From positions 2,418,001 through 2,482,000 of the forward strand of contig NZ_CP126741.1 in assembly GCF_030246905.1 (NCBI RefSeq): a stretch of DNA of 64,000 nucleotides, read 5' to 3'. Within the stretch, counting starts at the first letter, position 1, and each line of letters starts with the position of its first letter. Source of the stretch: Microbacterium sp. zg-Y818 (GTDB lineage Bacteria; Actinomycetota; Actinomycetes; Actinomycetales; Microbacteriaceae). Below the pieces are notes generated by a model. It did no database searches, was not told the origin of the DNA, and saw only the letters and a list, made by a program, of their open reading frames with translations. Shown here piece after piece: positions 26,170 to 35,437 of the stretch. Made by a program: the position numbers and the translations under genes.

Positions 26170-27034
26170 GCGCCAGCCGCGGGTCGGCGCTGTTCCAGGT
26201 GCGCGCGCTCTGCAGCGCCCAGTACAGGCCGAACAGGCCCAGCGCGATGACCTCGCCGACGAAGACGATCGGTGTGCGCATGGCGTCGTCGCCCATGATC
26301 GCCACGACCGCGATCACCACGGTGAGGTCGACCGCCAGCAGCACCCCGACGACCGCGTAGGCCATGCGCACGCCGCGCGGCGGCGGCTGCTCCGGCGACC
26401 AGTCGCTGCGCCCTGCGTCGATGAGTGCGACGACTGCGAGCAGCGCGAAGAACCCCGTCGCGGCGACGACGTGGCCGAAGCCGAGGAACGACGCGCGCGC
26501 GAGCCCCCACCAGGCCCAGGTCGCGGTGAGCACGGCGACCGCGAGGACGATCGAGGGCCATGTCAGCGCCAGCGCCGCCCGGCCGGCGTCGGCGCGCGTG
26601 CCGATGACGACCGCGACGACCACCGCGAGCGCCCCCACCACCAGGTAGGTGGCCACCCCGGTTTCGACTGACGGGTGCGCGGATGCCGGAACGCACGGCG
26701 CCGCGCCGCATCCCGCGGCCAGCGTGGGCGTGGGCACGAACGCGACGAGCGGAGCCAGCAGCGCCGCGGCATCCAGCAGCGCCCGCTGCACGCCGCGCCC
26801 CGACAGGGCGAGGAGGCCCAGGGATGCCGCGATGAGCGCCCCCACGAGCACGTCGCGAGCCGGCGTGTAGTAGTACGCGCTGATCGATTCGAGCAGCCCG
26901 CCGCGGAAGCTCTCGAGGGTCACCGCCACGGCGATGGCGACCACCGTGCCCGCGACGCCCAGTCGCAGGTAGCGGTACGTGCGGCGGAGCGCCGTGTCGG
27001 CCGTGCCTCCGCCACCCGCGCCGTCGTCGACCAT
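26141..27034 (-). CDS. Hypothetical eight-helix membrane protein
   Basis: The 297-residue product has about eight hydrophobic segments and short loops. One extracellular loop carries two cysteines (CGAAPCVP). LESISAYYYTPARDVLVGAL is reminiscent of actinobacterial DUF998-like membrane proteins, but I cannot assign a function. ATG 27034 follows TACGCT by six bases, which implies a leaderless transcript. It shares 29 bases with the end of the SulP gene. Confidence 0.7.
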   Translation of the reverse strand: MVDDGAGGGGTADTALRRTYRYLRLGVAGTVVAIAVAVTLESFRGGLLESISAYYYTPARDVLVGALIAASLGLLALSGRGVQRALLDAAALLAPLVAFVPTPTLAAGCGAAPCVPASAHPSVETGVATYLVVGALAVVVAVVIGTRADAGRAALALTWPSIVLAVAVLTATWAWWGLARASFLGFGHVVAATGFFALLAVVALIDAGRSDWSPEQPPPRGVRMAYAVVGVLLAVDLTVVIAVVAIMGDDAMRTPIVFVGEVIALGLFGLYWALQSARTWNSADPRLALSSPRRPRR

Positions 27035-27154
27035 GTCGCGAGCGTAGCGCCTGCCCCGGCGTAGCACTCCGGCGGCGCCAGGGCAAGGGGAAGGTCGCCC
27101 GCTCCAGCCCCGGCCTACGGTCGAAGACACCCCGATCGAACAGGAGCGCTACAC

Positions 27155-27736
27155 ATGGCGACGACCAAGACGAGCAAGACGAGCAAGAGCGCCGAGACCG
27201 TTCAGAAAGCCAACCGGCGCAAGAGCGCCTCGGGCGGCAAGGGCGCGAAGCTCACCACCGAGGAGAACGCCGAGAAGGGCTTCACCGCCTCGCAGGACCT
27301 CAGCGACAACCTGCAGAAGGTTCTCGTCGACCTCATCGAGCTGTCGCTGCAGGGCAAGCAGGCCCACTGGAACGTGGTGGGCACGAACTTCCGCGACACC
27401 CACCTGCAGCTGGACGAGATCATCGAGGCTGCCCGCACGTTCGCCGACACCATCGCCGAGCGCATGCGCGCGCTGCACGCCCTGCCCGACGGGCGCAGCG
27501 ACGTGGTGGCCGAGACCACGACCCTCGCGGAATTCCCGCAGGGCGAGATCGCCACCACCGAGGTGATCGACCTGATGACCGAACGTCTCGACGACGTCTG
27601 CGGCACGTGCCGCGAGGTGCACGACGACGTCGACGACGAGGACCCCACGAGCGCCGACCTGCTGCACGCGATCCTGGAGCGGCTCGAGCAGCTCTCGTGG
27701 ATGGTGAGCGCGGAGAATCGCACACCGAAGCGCTGA
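27155..27736 (+). CDS. dps: Dps family DNA-binding ferritin-like protein
   Basis: The 193-residue protein has a Lys-rich N-terminal tail of about 35 residues, then the ferritin-like four-helix core with QAHWNVVG near residues 69-76 and LQLDEIIE near 85, the His and Asp/Glu ligands of the intersubunit ferroxidase site. Dps dodecamers store iron, consume peroxide and coat DNA; the basic tail would bind DNA. AGGAG lies nine bases before the ATG, and TACGGT at 27116-27121 is a plausible -10 box. A strong terminator follows. Confidence 0.92.
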   Translation: MATTKTSKTSKSAETVQKANRRKSASGGKGAKLTTEENAEKGFTASQDLSDNLQKVLVDLIELSLQGKQAHWNVVGTNFRDTHLQLDEIIEAARTFADTIAERMRALHALPDGRSDVVAETTTLAEFPQGEIATTEVIDLMTERLDDVCGTCREVHDDVDDEDPTSADLLHAILERLEQLSWMVSAENRTPKR

Positions 27737-27756
27737 TCCTCTCGCGCAGGAGAGAA

Positions 27757-27790
27757 CGAAAGCCCGCCCGGGTGACCGGACGGGCTTTCG
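27757..27790. terminator. Bidirectional terminator between dps and the SDR gene
   Basis: CGAAAGCCCG at 27757-27766 pairs perfectly with CGGGCTTTCG at 27781-27790 across a 14-base loop. It sits between the converging stops at 27736 and 27806. The A-rich and T-rich stem ends serve both directions. Confidence 0.85.
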
Positions 27791-27805
27791 CCGTTGCGGG
27801 CGGAC

Positions 27806-28702
27806 TCAGGGAGTCGGCATGCCGCCGTTGACGTTCAGCGTCTCGCCGATGACGTAGCTGGACTCCGCCGAAGCGAGGAAGACGTACGCAGGCGCGAGCT
27901 CGGCGGGCTGTCCCATACGCCCGAGGGGCGTCTGCTCACCGAACTCCTCGAGCTTCTCCGGCGGCTGGCCGTCGGTGGGCTGGAGCGGCGTCCAGATCGG
28001 TCCCGGGGCCACGGCGTTCACCCGGATGCCCTTGGGCGCGAGCTGCTCGGCCAGGCCCTTCGTGAAAGCGTTGATGGTGGCCTTCGTCGAGGCGTAGTCC
28101 ACCAGGATGCCGGACGGCGAGTACGCCTGGATCGACGTGGTGTTGATGATCGTCGATCCCGGGGTCAGGTGCGGCAGCGCCGCCTTGGTGATCCAGAACA
28201 TCGCGTACACGTTCGTCTTGAACGTGTGATCGAACTGCTCATCGGTCAGCGTCGTCAGGTCCTCGTTGTAGACCTGCTTGCCGGCGTTGTTGACGAGGAT
28301 GTCCAGGCCCCCGAGCCCTTCGACCGTCTGGGCGACGAGGTCGCGGCAGTATGCCGGGTCCTTGAGGTCGCCCGGCAGCGTCAGCACGGTCGCGCCCGCG
28401 TCGCGCAGGATGCCGGCGATGCGCTCGGCGTCCTTCTCCTCCTCCGGCAGGTACGACAGGGCGACGTCGGCGCCCTCGCGCGCGAACGCGATCGCGGTGG
28501 CGGCGCCGATGCCGGAGTCGCCGCCGGTGATGAGCGCCTTGCGGCCGGTCAGGCGGCCGGAGCCGCGGTAGCTGTCCTCGCCGAGGTCGGCCTTGTCTGT
28601 GAGCTCGGCATCCAGGCCGGGCTCCGACATCTCCTGGTCCCCGGGCTCGATGTCGGCGTAGAGCTTTGCCGGGTCGGTGAACGTGTACTGGTCCCGTGAC
28701 AT
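27806..28702 (-). CDS. Short-chain dehydrogenase/reductase, YghA/YhdG type
   Basis: The 298-residue enzyme has an N-terminal extension of about 50 residues and then the SDR core: TGGDSGIG (NAD(P) binding, near 59-66), NNAG near 138, and the catalytic YxxxK in YASTK near 203. The extension and the GGDSG variant match a group of general-stress and aldehyde/ketone reductases. It is 206 bases downstream of the GH15 gene on the same strand. Confidence 0.88.
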   Translation of the reverse strand: MSRDQYTFTDPAKLYADIEPGDQEMSEPGLDAELTDKADLGEDSYRGSGRLTGRKALITGGDSGIGAATAIAFAREGADVALSYLPEEEKDAERIAGILRDAGATVLTLPGDLKDPAYCRDLVAQTVEGLGGLDILVNNAGKQVYNEDLTTLTDEQFDHTFKTNVYAMFWITKAALPHLTPGSTIINTTSIQAYSPSGILVDYASTKATINAFTKGLAEQLAPKGIRVNAVAPGPIWTPLQPTDGQPPEKLEEFGEQTPLGRMGQPAELAPAYVFLASAESSYVIGETLNVNGGMPTP

Positions 28703-28724
28703 GGTGTTCTCTCTCTCGTGATGG

Positions 28725-30518
28725 TCAACGGCCGCGGAGCTTGTGCTCCGGGACGATTTCTCGGATCGTGAGGGCCGCGCTGATGAACGCCAGGTGGCTG
28801 AGGGCCTGCGGGGTGTTGCCCCACGCCGACCCGTCGTCCTCGTCGATCATCTCGGCGTAGATGCCGACGTCGTTCGCGGCGGCGACGAGGGCGTCCATCG
28901 CCTCCAGCGCCTCGTCGTGCCGGCCCACGCACGCCAGGGCGTGGGCTCGCCAGAACCCGCAGGCGACGAAGGTCTTCTCCTCCTGGTCCACTCCGCTGTA
29001 GCGGTACAGCAGGGCGCCGGCGCCCAGCTGCGCGGTGAGGGCGTCGATCGTGCGCGACATGCGCTCCCCGCGGTCGAACCCGCTCGGCGCGTGCAGCAGC
29101 ACCGACGCGTCGAGGTCGTCCGACCCGGCGTACCAGACGTAGGCGCCGCGCTCCTCGGACCAGCCGTGGGTGTCGATCCATTCGCGGATGCGGCGGCGCT
29201 CGGCGCGCCAGCGCTCGGCGCCTCCCGGGATGATGCCGGCGTCCGCCAGCCAGACGGCGTCCTCCAGCGCCTTCCAGCACCCCATCTTCGACGACGTGTA
29301 GTGCCGCAGCTCGGGAAGCTCCCACATGCCCGAGTCGGGGTTGCGCCACAGATCGCAGGTGCGGTCGGCCACGGCGGCCAGCAGCCGCGCCGTGTCGATG
29401 TCGAGGATGTTGCCCGCTTCGACGTAGGTGCGGCAGATCGCGATCAGGTCGCCGTAGACCCCCAGCTGCAGCTGATCGTGGGCGGGGTTGCCGGTGACGA
29501 CGGGGCCGATGCCGCGCCAACCGGGAACGTCTGCGACGACGGGTGCAGGCACGAGCTCCCCGTCGAGCGTGTACATCACGTGCACGTCGGGGCCGTGGGC
29601 GCGGATCGTCCGCAGCATCCATGACAGGGCGGCATGGGTCTCTTCACGCAGGCCGAAGCGCACCAGGGCGTTGGCGGTGTAGGCGAGGTCGCGCACCCAG
29701 GCGAACCGGTAATCCCAGTTCTTGCCGCCGCGGGGGCTCTCGGGCAGCGACGTGGTCGCGGCTGCGGCGATCGCGCCGGTGGGGCTGTAGATGAGCAGCT
29801 TCAGCGCGAGGGCGCTGCGCTGCACGTGCGCGGCCCACGGGCCTTCGTAGGAGAACGCCTTCGACCAGTTGCGCCAGTTGCCGATCGTGCGGTCGATGCC
29901 GGCGTCGACGTTGCGCGGGTCGGGGAAGTGCAGTGGCTCGTCGTGGGTCGCCGCCAGGACGACGAGGTGGCGGGAGTCGGGCGACGTGGTGAAGGCGCCC
30001 GCCAGCACGGGGCCGTCCGGTCCGTCGGGGTCGGGCTCGGCGGGACCGTGCTCGAAGCCGACGATCGCGATCGCGGTCGTGCCGCAGCGGAGGGTGGCAC
30101 CGTGAGCCGTTGACTCGATCCACGGCGAGGCGGTCTGCAGCGACGTGCCGGGGCGCACCGCCCACGCCATCTCCACCCGCCCGGACACCCCGTCGACGCG
30201 GCGCGCGAGCTCGGCCCACGGCAGCCGCCCGGCGATGCCCGACACCAGCGCGTCGGTCACCTTCACCACGCCGTCGGCGGTGGTGAATGTCGTCTCCAGC
30301 ACGTTCGTGCGGGGAACGTACCGGCGGCGCATCGTGAAGTCCGCGACCGGGGCGAGGGCGAAGAACCCACCGGTGTCGTCGTCGAGGATGCGGGCGAACA
30401 CGGCATCCGAAGTGAGCTCGGGCAGCGGCATCCAGTCGATGCTGCCGTCCGCTCCGACGAGCGCCACGGTGCGGCCATCGCCGATCGGTGCGTACGACTC
30501 GATCGGCTGACACGTCAC
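28725..30518 (-). CDS. Glycoside hydrolase family 15 protein (glucoamylase/trehalase-like)
   Basis: GTG 30518 has GGAGGA six bases upstream; the longer open frame to 30596 lacks such a site. The 597-residue cytoplasmic protein has the N-terminal beta domain of bacterial GH15 enzymes (PIGDGRTVALVGADGSIDW near residues 6-24) and the alpha/alpha barrel with NWDYRFAWVRD, WELPELRHYTSSKMGCWKAL and CGFWRAHALACVG. In actinobacteria this type is often a trehalase or acts on alpha-glucans. No sugar transporter is beside it. Confidence 0.87.
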   Translation of the reverse strand: MTCQPIESYAPIGDGRTVALVGADGSIDWMPLPELTSDAVFARILDDDTGGFFALAPVADFTMRRRYVPRTNVLETTFTTADGVVKVTDALVSGIAGRLPWAELARRVDGVSGRVEMAWAVRPGTSLQTASPWIESTAHGATLRCGTTAIAIVGFEHGPAEPDPDGPDGPVLAGAFTTSPDSRHLVVLAATHDEPLHFPDPRNVDAGIDRTIGNWRNWSKAFSYEGPWAAHVQRSALALKLLIYSPTGAIAAAATTSLPESPRGGKNWDYRFAWVRDLAYTANALVRFGLREETHAALSWMLRTIRAHGPDVHVMYTLDGELVPAPVVADVPGWRGIGPVVTGNPAHDQLQLGVYGDLIAICRTYVEAGNILDIDTARLLAAVADRTCDLWRNPDSGMWELPELRHYTSSKMGCWKALEDAVWLADAGIIPGGAERWRAERRRIREWIDTHGWSEERGAYVWYAGSDDLDASVLLHAPSGFDRGERMSRTIDALTAQLGAGALLYRYSGVDQEEKTFVACGFWRAHALACVGRHDEALEAMDALVAAANDVGIYAEMIDEDDGSAWGNTPQALSHLAFISAALTIREIVPEHKLRGR

Positions 30519-30636
30519 GCTGGCTCCTCCCGGTGGGTGGGTCCAGTCTTCGTGAGGTCGCGCGGAGGTGCGGAAGGGTTGACAACACCGCCCCACCGTG
30601 AAATCGCGGGCGCGCGGGGCGCCGGCGATACCGAGG

Positions 30637-31191
30637 TCAGCGCAGGAACTGCGCGGGGTCGAACTCCTCGATCGGGATCACGCGGATGCGCGGCAGCGGG
30701 GCGTCGAACGCCTGCGCGTCGTACTCGAGGTCGAAGAACTCCAGGCCAGGGATCGCCGCGAATCCGTTGTTGCGGAACTCGGTGAAGCCCAGCACACCGA
30801 GCCGCCGGCCGTCGGCGAGCGCGGCGAGGTCGTCGACGAAGTCGCCGTCGTGGCTGACGAGCATGACGTCGTCATTGCGGTCCCGCAGCGCCTGGAGCGT
30901 GCGCTGGATGGCGATGTCGACGATCTTCGCGTCGGAGGGACCCGACAGCGGCACCGGCTCGTAGCCCAGCGCCTTGAGCGCCTGCACGAACGTCATCGGC
31001 AGGTTGGTCGTGGCGTTGAGGAAGAACAGGCCCCGCGTGGGCCGGCGCCAGGTGTGCTCCACGAACGAGAGGATGCGGTCCCAGCGCGGCCGCTCATCGG
31101 GCTGCGGCCGACGCCCCAGAATCGATCCACCGAGGGTCGCGTCGATGTTCTCGCCGTCGACCAGCACCCATGCGCCCTGCGCGTCGCCCAC
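30637..31191 (-). CDS. NYN-domain (PIN-like) ribonuclease
   Basis: GTG 31191 has GGGAGG six bases before it; an upstream GTG in frame at 31215 does not. The 184-residue protein shows the acidic motifs of the NYN fold: VDGENID (11-17), SDAKIVDIAIQR near 85, and SHDGDF near 112. Such proteins are metal-dependent RNases acting on structured or small RNAs. The target is unknown and the gene is solitary. Confidence 0.82.
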   Translation of the reverse strand: MGDAQGAWVLVDGENIDATLGGSILGRRPQPDERPRWDRILSFVEHTWRRPTRGLFFLNATTNLPMTFVQALKALGYEPVPLSGPSDAKIVDIAIQRTLQALRDRNDDVMLVSHDGDFVDDLAALADGRRLGVLGFTEFRNNGFAAIPGLEFFDLEYDAQAFDAPLPRIRVIPIEEFDPAQFLR

Positions 31192-31268
31192 TGCGACCTC
31201 CCTGCGACGCCGCACAGGGCGTCGCCTTCGATCCTATGCGCGCGCCGGCGCAGCCCTCGTTCGGGGCG

Positions 31269-32048
31269 TCAGTTCAGGGCGCGGGTGGATGCCGGGATGA
31301 CTCCGTCGCCGTACAGGCTCTTCGCCACATCCTGCAGCGCCGTCAGCGCCACCCGCTGGGTCATCGGCCCGTACGAAATGCGGGCGACGCCGAGCGCCTC
31401 GTACTCGGCGGCCGACAGCGCGCCGGGAAGCCCGATCACGCTCACCTTGCGCTCACCGATCCCGTCGACGAGCTGCCGCGTGATGTCGGCGTCGAGGGGA
31501 CCCGGGACGAAGACGACGTCGGCACCGGCGTCGAGGTAGGCCCGGCCGCGCTCGATCGCGTCGGCGATGGAATCCTGCACGGGCCGGTCGCCGGCTCGCA
31601 CGAACGCGTCGGTGCGGGCGTTGAGGGAGAAGGGCACGCCTTCGGCCTGGCCGGCGGCGACGATCGCCTCGACGGCGGCGACGGAGTCTGCCAGCGGCTT
31701 CAGCCGGTCCTCGACGTTCGCGCCGACCACGCCCACGCCGATCGCGCGGCGGGTGGTCTCGCCCGGGTCGCCGAACCCGGCATCCAGGTCTGCCGAGACC
31801 GGCAGGTCCCCGGCGACCGCGACGATGCGGCCCACCATGTCGAGCATGAGGTCCAGCGGGATGTTCTCCCCGTCGGCGTACCCGAAGGTCGCGGCGATGG
31901 AGTGCCCGGCGGTCGCGAGGGCGCGGGTCTCGGGCAGGTCGATGATCGCCTTCGCCGAGACGACATCCCACACGTTCACCACGCGGAGGATCTCCGGTGC
32001 GGCGTGCAGGTCGGACAGGGTCTGCGCGCGCTGCGCCTGGGTCGTCAT
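31269..32048 (-). CDS. Isocitrate lyase/PEP mutase superfamily enzyme
   Basis: The 259-residue protein has the PEPM/ICL barrel: NVWDVVSAKAI near residues 24-34, the metal-binding SADLDAGFGD near 85-94, and GANVEDRLKPL. The KKCGH loop of true isocitrate lyases is absent, so it is more like the phosphonomutase or oxaloacetate/2,3-dimethylmalate lyase-like group. It probably makes or breaks a C-C or C-P bond in a small alpha-keto acid. TACCGT six bases before the ATG suggests a leaderless transcript. Confidence 0.82.
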   Translation of the reverse strand: MTTQAQRAQTLSDLHAAPEILRVVNVWDVVSAKAIIDLPETRALATAGHSIAATFGYADGENIPLDLMLDMVGRIVAVAGDLPVSADLDAGFGDPGETTRRAIGVGVVGANVEDRLKPLADSVAAVEAIVAAGQAEGVPFSLNARTDAFVRAGDRPVQDSIADAIERGRAYLDAGADVVFVPGPLDADITRQLVDGIGERKVSVIGLPGALSAAEYEALGVARISYGPMTQRVALTALQDVAKSLYGDGVIPASTRALN

Positions 32049-32185
32049 CGCCCCACGGTAGCGGGCTCGGGCGTGCCCGGGCCAGGGTCGCGCGCCGCAG
32101 GCAGGGGCCGAGGCGTGCGCCCGGGCCGGCGCCGGCGCCGCGCGCCGCCGGCATCCCTCATCGCCGCGCCGATACCCTGGTCGCC

Positions 32186-32611
32186 ATGCCCGCACCGCAG
32201 ACCCGCCGCGCGCGGGCGCAGCGCCGCCGCGTGAAGCGCGTCGCGGCGTCGGGCAGTGACCTGACCGAACTCGAGTGGTTCGCCATCCTCGACGCGTGGG
32301 CGGCGTGCGCGTACTGCGGGGCCGATGGGGCGGCGCTGCAGCGGGACTGCGTGCTGCCGATCTCCCGGGGCGGCCGCTACACCCTGGACAACGTCGTGCC
32401 CGCGTGCCGGTCGTGCAACGCCAGCAAGTGCAACGAGGAGGTCACCACCTGGATGCGGCGCCGGCGCCTGGACGAGCCGGCTTTCCTGCTGCGGTGGCGC
32501 CAGATCGTGCTGGCCCTCGCCGCCGAGACCGCGTCCGCTCCCCCGCCCACCGCCTCACCCGTCGCGGATGACGATTTCCCGCCTGTGGAAGGCGCTATCC
32601 GCGACAGGTGA
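32186..32611 (+). CDS. HNH endonuclease-like protein with Cys in place of the catalytic His
   Basis: The 141-residue protein has a basic N-terminus and a zinc-type HNH module: CAYCG (near 42-46), CVLPISRGG, NVVPACRSCNASK. In ordinary HNH nucleases the second block begins with Asp-His, where His is the general base; here it reads RDCVLPIS, so that His is replaced by Cys. The zinc cysteines are kept. It may bind DNA without cutting, or use a different base. TACCCT eight bases before the ATG suggests leaderless expression. Confidence 0.78.
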   Translation: MPAPQTRRARAQRRRVKRVAASGSDLTELEWFAILDAWAACAYCGADGAALQRDCVLPISRGGRYTLDNVVPACRSCNASKCNEEVTTWMRRRRLDEPAFLLRWRQIVLALAAETASAPPPTASPVADDDFPPVEGAIRDR

Positions 32612-32638
32612 GCAACCCCGGGCAGGGACAATGGAGGC

Positions 32639-33058
32639 ATGACCCGCTCCGCCGTCACCGCCTTCGCCCTCGACATCGTGCTCGTCGCGCTCTTCGCCGC
32701 CATAGGCCGGGCGAGCCACGACTCCGCGCCCTTCGGACTCGGGCTGGTGACCACCGCGTGGCCGTTCCTGGCCGCGCTCGTGGTCGGCTGGGTGGTGACG
32801 CTCGCCTGGCGCCGACCGGCCGCGCCGGTGCGCACCGGCCTCGGCGTCTGGGCGGTCACGGTCGCCGGTGGCATGGTGCTGCGCGCCGTGACCGGCCAGG
32901 GCACGGCGCTCCCCTTCATCATCGTGGCGACGCTCACGCTGCTGCTGCTCCTCGTGGGCTGGCGCGTGGTCGCGACCCTCATGCAGGCGCGGCGGCGCGC
33001 CCAGGACGGTCGGTCGTCCCACCGGGCCCCTTCCGCGCCCCACGCGGGACGTTCCTGA
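32639..33058 (+). CDS. DUF3054 family membrane protein
   Basis: The 139-residue protein has four membrane helices with the pattern ALDIVLVALFAAIGRASHD at the start and WRRPAAPVRTGLGVWAVTVAGG in the middle, as in actinobacterial DUF3054. Its function is unknown. The C-terminal 25 residues are basic and probably cytoplasmic. GGAGG lies very close to the ATG and GACAAT overlaps it, so the true 5' end is uncertain. It follows the HNH gene by 27 bases. Confidence 0.82.
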   Translation: MTRSAVTAFALDIVLVALFAAIGRASHDSAPFGLGLVTTAWPFLAALVVGWVVTLAWRRPAAPVRTGLGVWAVTVAGGMVLRAVTGQGTALPFIIVATLTLLLLLVGWRVVATLMQARRRAQDGRSSHRAPSAPHAGRS

Positions 33059-33194
33059 CGACCCAACCGGTACGCCCGCCGCCGCCGCGCCCCCACGCTC
33101 CCCGGCCCCCACGCTTCGGTGGACGCGAGGGGCCCGTTCCCAGGCGCTTGAACGACCGTTCGCGACGACCGGGCGGGACCGGAATGGATGCCGC

Positions 33195-34268
33195 GTGGCA
33201 TCGGTTGCACTCGATATGCAACGCTTCGGAACGCTCTCGTTCGGCCACTATGGACCCCTCGGCGGAGGGCGGGAGCTGACCGCCGGCGACTCGATGCGCC
33301 AGGCCATCGACCTCGCGCAGGGCATGGACGACCTCGGGGTAAATGGCACGTACTTCCGCGTCCACCACTTCGCGCGCCAGCAGGCCTCGCCCATGCCACT
33401 GCTCTCGGCGATCGCCGCGACGACCAAGAACATCGAGGTCGGCACCGGCGTCATCGACATGCGGTACGAGAACCCGCTGCACCTCGCCGAAGAGGCCGCC
33501 GCGGTCGACCTGATCAGCGACGGCCGGCTCGCCCTCGGCGTCAGCCGCGGCTCACCCGAGACCGTCGTGCGCGGCTACGAGGCATTCGGCTACACCGGTT
33601 CCACAGACCCGCGCGGTGCCGACATCGCCCGCAGCCACTTCGACCTGTTCCTGCGGGCCATCGACGGCGAGGGACTGGCCGAGCGCGACCCGCAGAGCCC
33701 GTTCGGCGGGGACACCGGCATGCAGAGGGTGGAGCCGTACTCCCCCGGCCTGCGCTCCCGCGTCTGGTGGGGCGCCGGAAACCGCGACAGCGCCGCCTGG
33801 GCGGGAACGATGGGGGTGAACCTCATGTCCTCGACCCTCCTCACCGAGGACCGGGGCGTGCCCTTCGACGTGCTGCAGGCGCAGCAGATCGACGCCTTCC
33901 GCGCCGCGTGGCGCGAGGCCGGTCACCCCCGCGAGCCGCGGGTGTCGGTGAGCCGGTCGATCTTCCCGATCACCACGGCCGAGGACGAGCTGTACTTCGG
34001 CCATGCGTCCGAGGGCGAGGGCGTCGGGTACATCGACGGCATCCGCTCGACGTTCGGCAAGACCTACGCGGCATCCCCCGATGCGCTCGTCGAGCAGCTG
34101 AAGCAGGATGCCGCGATCGCCAGTGCCGACACCCTCATGCTCACGATTCCGAGCCAGCTGGGTGTTGCGTTCAACCTGCGCATCATCGAGTCGTTCGCGA
34201 AGCATGTCGCACCGGCGCTGGGATGGAAGCCGAGCACGGAAGATCGAGTCGACGCGCACGCGCTCTGA
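33195..34268 (+). CDS. LLM-class flavin-dependent monooxygenase
   Basis: The 357-residue protein is a luciferase-like F420/FMN-dependent oxidoreductase: RFGTLSFGHYG at the N-terminus, YFRVHHFARQQASPMPLLSA near residues 53-72, and LISDGRLALGVSRGSP near 106. Bacterial enzymes of this type oxidise aldehydes, alkanes or sulfur compounds. Translation begins at GTG 33195 or ATG 33216; neither has a good ribosome site. Confidence 0.85.
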   Translation: MASVALDMQRFGTLSFGHYGPLGGGRELTAGDSMRQAIDLAQGMDDLGVNGTYFRVHHFARQQASPMPLLSAIAATTKNIEVGTGVIDMRYENPLHLAEEAAAVDLISDGRLALGVSRGSPETVVRGYEAFGYTGSTDPRGADIARSHFDLFLRAIDGEGLAERDPQSPFGGDTGMQRVEPYSPGLRSRVWWGAGNRDSAAWAGTMGVNLMSSTLLTEDRGVPFDVLQAQQIDAFRAAWREAGHPREPRVSVSRSIFPITTAEDELYFGHASEGEGVGYIDGIRSTFGKTYAASPDALVEQLKQDAAIASADTLMLTIPSQLGVAFNLRIIESFAKHVAPALGWKPSTEDRVDAHAL

Positions 34269-34291
34269 CGCCCCTCGATAGGGTCGAACGC

Positions 34292-34603
34292 ATGCCGAGC
34301 GACCCCGAGCCCACCGACGAGAGCTGGGTGTACGTCCCGACGTCCGCTCTCCCGGACACGCACAGCTATACCGACCTCGGGAACGTCACCGTCGACGGTG
34401 AGACGTTCGCCGCGCGCAGGCGCGATGGCGGTTCGACTCACTTGGATTCGATTCACTACGACTGGATCTCTGGCCCCAACGATGGCTACGGGTTCAGCAC
34501 GGTCGGCATCTCCGGACAGATCAGTCGGGAACAGCAGGTTGCGGACATTCGCGACTTCCTCGCGGGAATCGACCCTGCAACCGGATACCTCTCGTACCCC
34601 TAG
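34292..34603 (+). CDS. Hypothetical small protein (103 aa)
   Basis: The product is acidic and soluble, with no signal or membrane helix and no family I recognise. TAGGGT at 34278-34283 lies eight bases before the ATG, so the mRNA is probably leaderless. Base composition and codon choice are noticeably less GC-biased than in neighbouring genes (for example TTG, GAT and ATT codons). With the hydrolase gene next to it this looks like a recently acquired pair. Confidence 0.65.
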   Translation: MPSDPEPTDESWVYVPTSALPDTHSYTDLGNVTVDGETFAARRRDGGSTHLDSIHYDWISGPNDGYGFSTVGISGQISREQQVADIRDFLAGIDPATGYLSYP

Positions 34604-34609
34604 GACGGC

Positions 34610-35437
34610 ATGAGCGAGAACCGAGTGCTGATCGACCGCGGCAGTGTGCAGATATCCGTCGTGGATCGTGGTGGAGACGGCGCGCTGCTCGTGCTTCTCC
34701 ATGGATTGGCGGGAAGCGCGCGCGAACTGCTGGCTACGGCCGACGCATTGACCGATGCATTCCGCGTCGTCCTCGTCGATCAGCGAGGGCACGGACAGAG
34801 CTCCAGAAGACCGGAGGACCTCTCTCGCCAGGCCTTCGTCGACGACATCGTGGAAGTCATCACGCAGTTGTCTCCCGGTCGACCCGCGACGCTGGTTGGT
34901 CAGTCGATGGGCGCGCACACCGCCTTCCTCACGGCCGCGGCCAGGCCGGATCTCGTAGAGCGGCTCGTCATGCTGGAGGGGCATGCCTTCGGCACGGACG
35001 AGCCTGATGAGGCGGCGCACCTCCGCGCGTTCTTCGGATCGTGGCCCGCAGTCTTCGCCAGCGCCGACGACGCTCGTGCGTTCCTCGGCGAATCCGCCTT
35101 GGCCCAAGCGTGGATCGCCGATCTTGAGCCGACACCGGATGGCTTGCGACGGCGCTTCGATGCGGACGTGATGGAGCGCACCATAGCGGCGGTCCACAAG
35201 CCGCGCTGGACGGAGTGGCAAGAGCTGACCGTTCCGACGCTCGCGGTCTTCGCGGAGAACGGCCTGTTCAGCGCGGAACAGAAGGCGGAATTGATCGCGC
35301 GTCGCCCTCACACGATGCGCGCCGACATCCCGGGCGCGACCCATGACGCACACCTGGATGCATTCGACAGCTGGATCGAGGTCCTGCGGGCCTTCCTCCT
35401 CGAGCACGGATCGGGAGAAACTACGCTGGCTCGGTGA
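34610..35437 (+). CDS. Alpha/beta hydrolase
   Basis: The 275-residue enzyme has the oxyanion segment LLHGLAG near residue 30, DQRGHGQS near 57, the nucleophile S99 in VGQSMGAH and a late His in GATHDAHLD. It is a soluble esterase or related hydrolase of unknown substrate. It begins seven bases after the small ORF and its stop overlaps the next gene (GTGA). GC content is lower than in flanking genes, consistent with transfer. Confidence 0.85.
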   Translation: MSENRVLIDRGSVQISVVDRGGDGALLVLLHGLAGSARELLATADALTDAFRVVLVDQRGHGQSSRRPEDLSRQAFVDDIVEVITQLSPGRPATLVGQSMGAHTAFLTAAARPDLVERLVMLEGHAFGTDEPDEAAHLRAFFGSWPAVFASADDARAFLGESALAQAWIADLEPTPDGLRRRFDADVMERTIAAVHKPRWTEWQELTVPTLAVFAENGLFSAEQKAELIARRPHTMRADIPGATHDAHLDAFDSWIEVLRAFLLEHGSGETTLAR

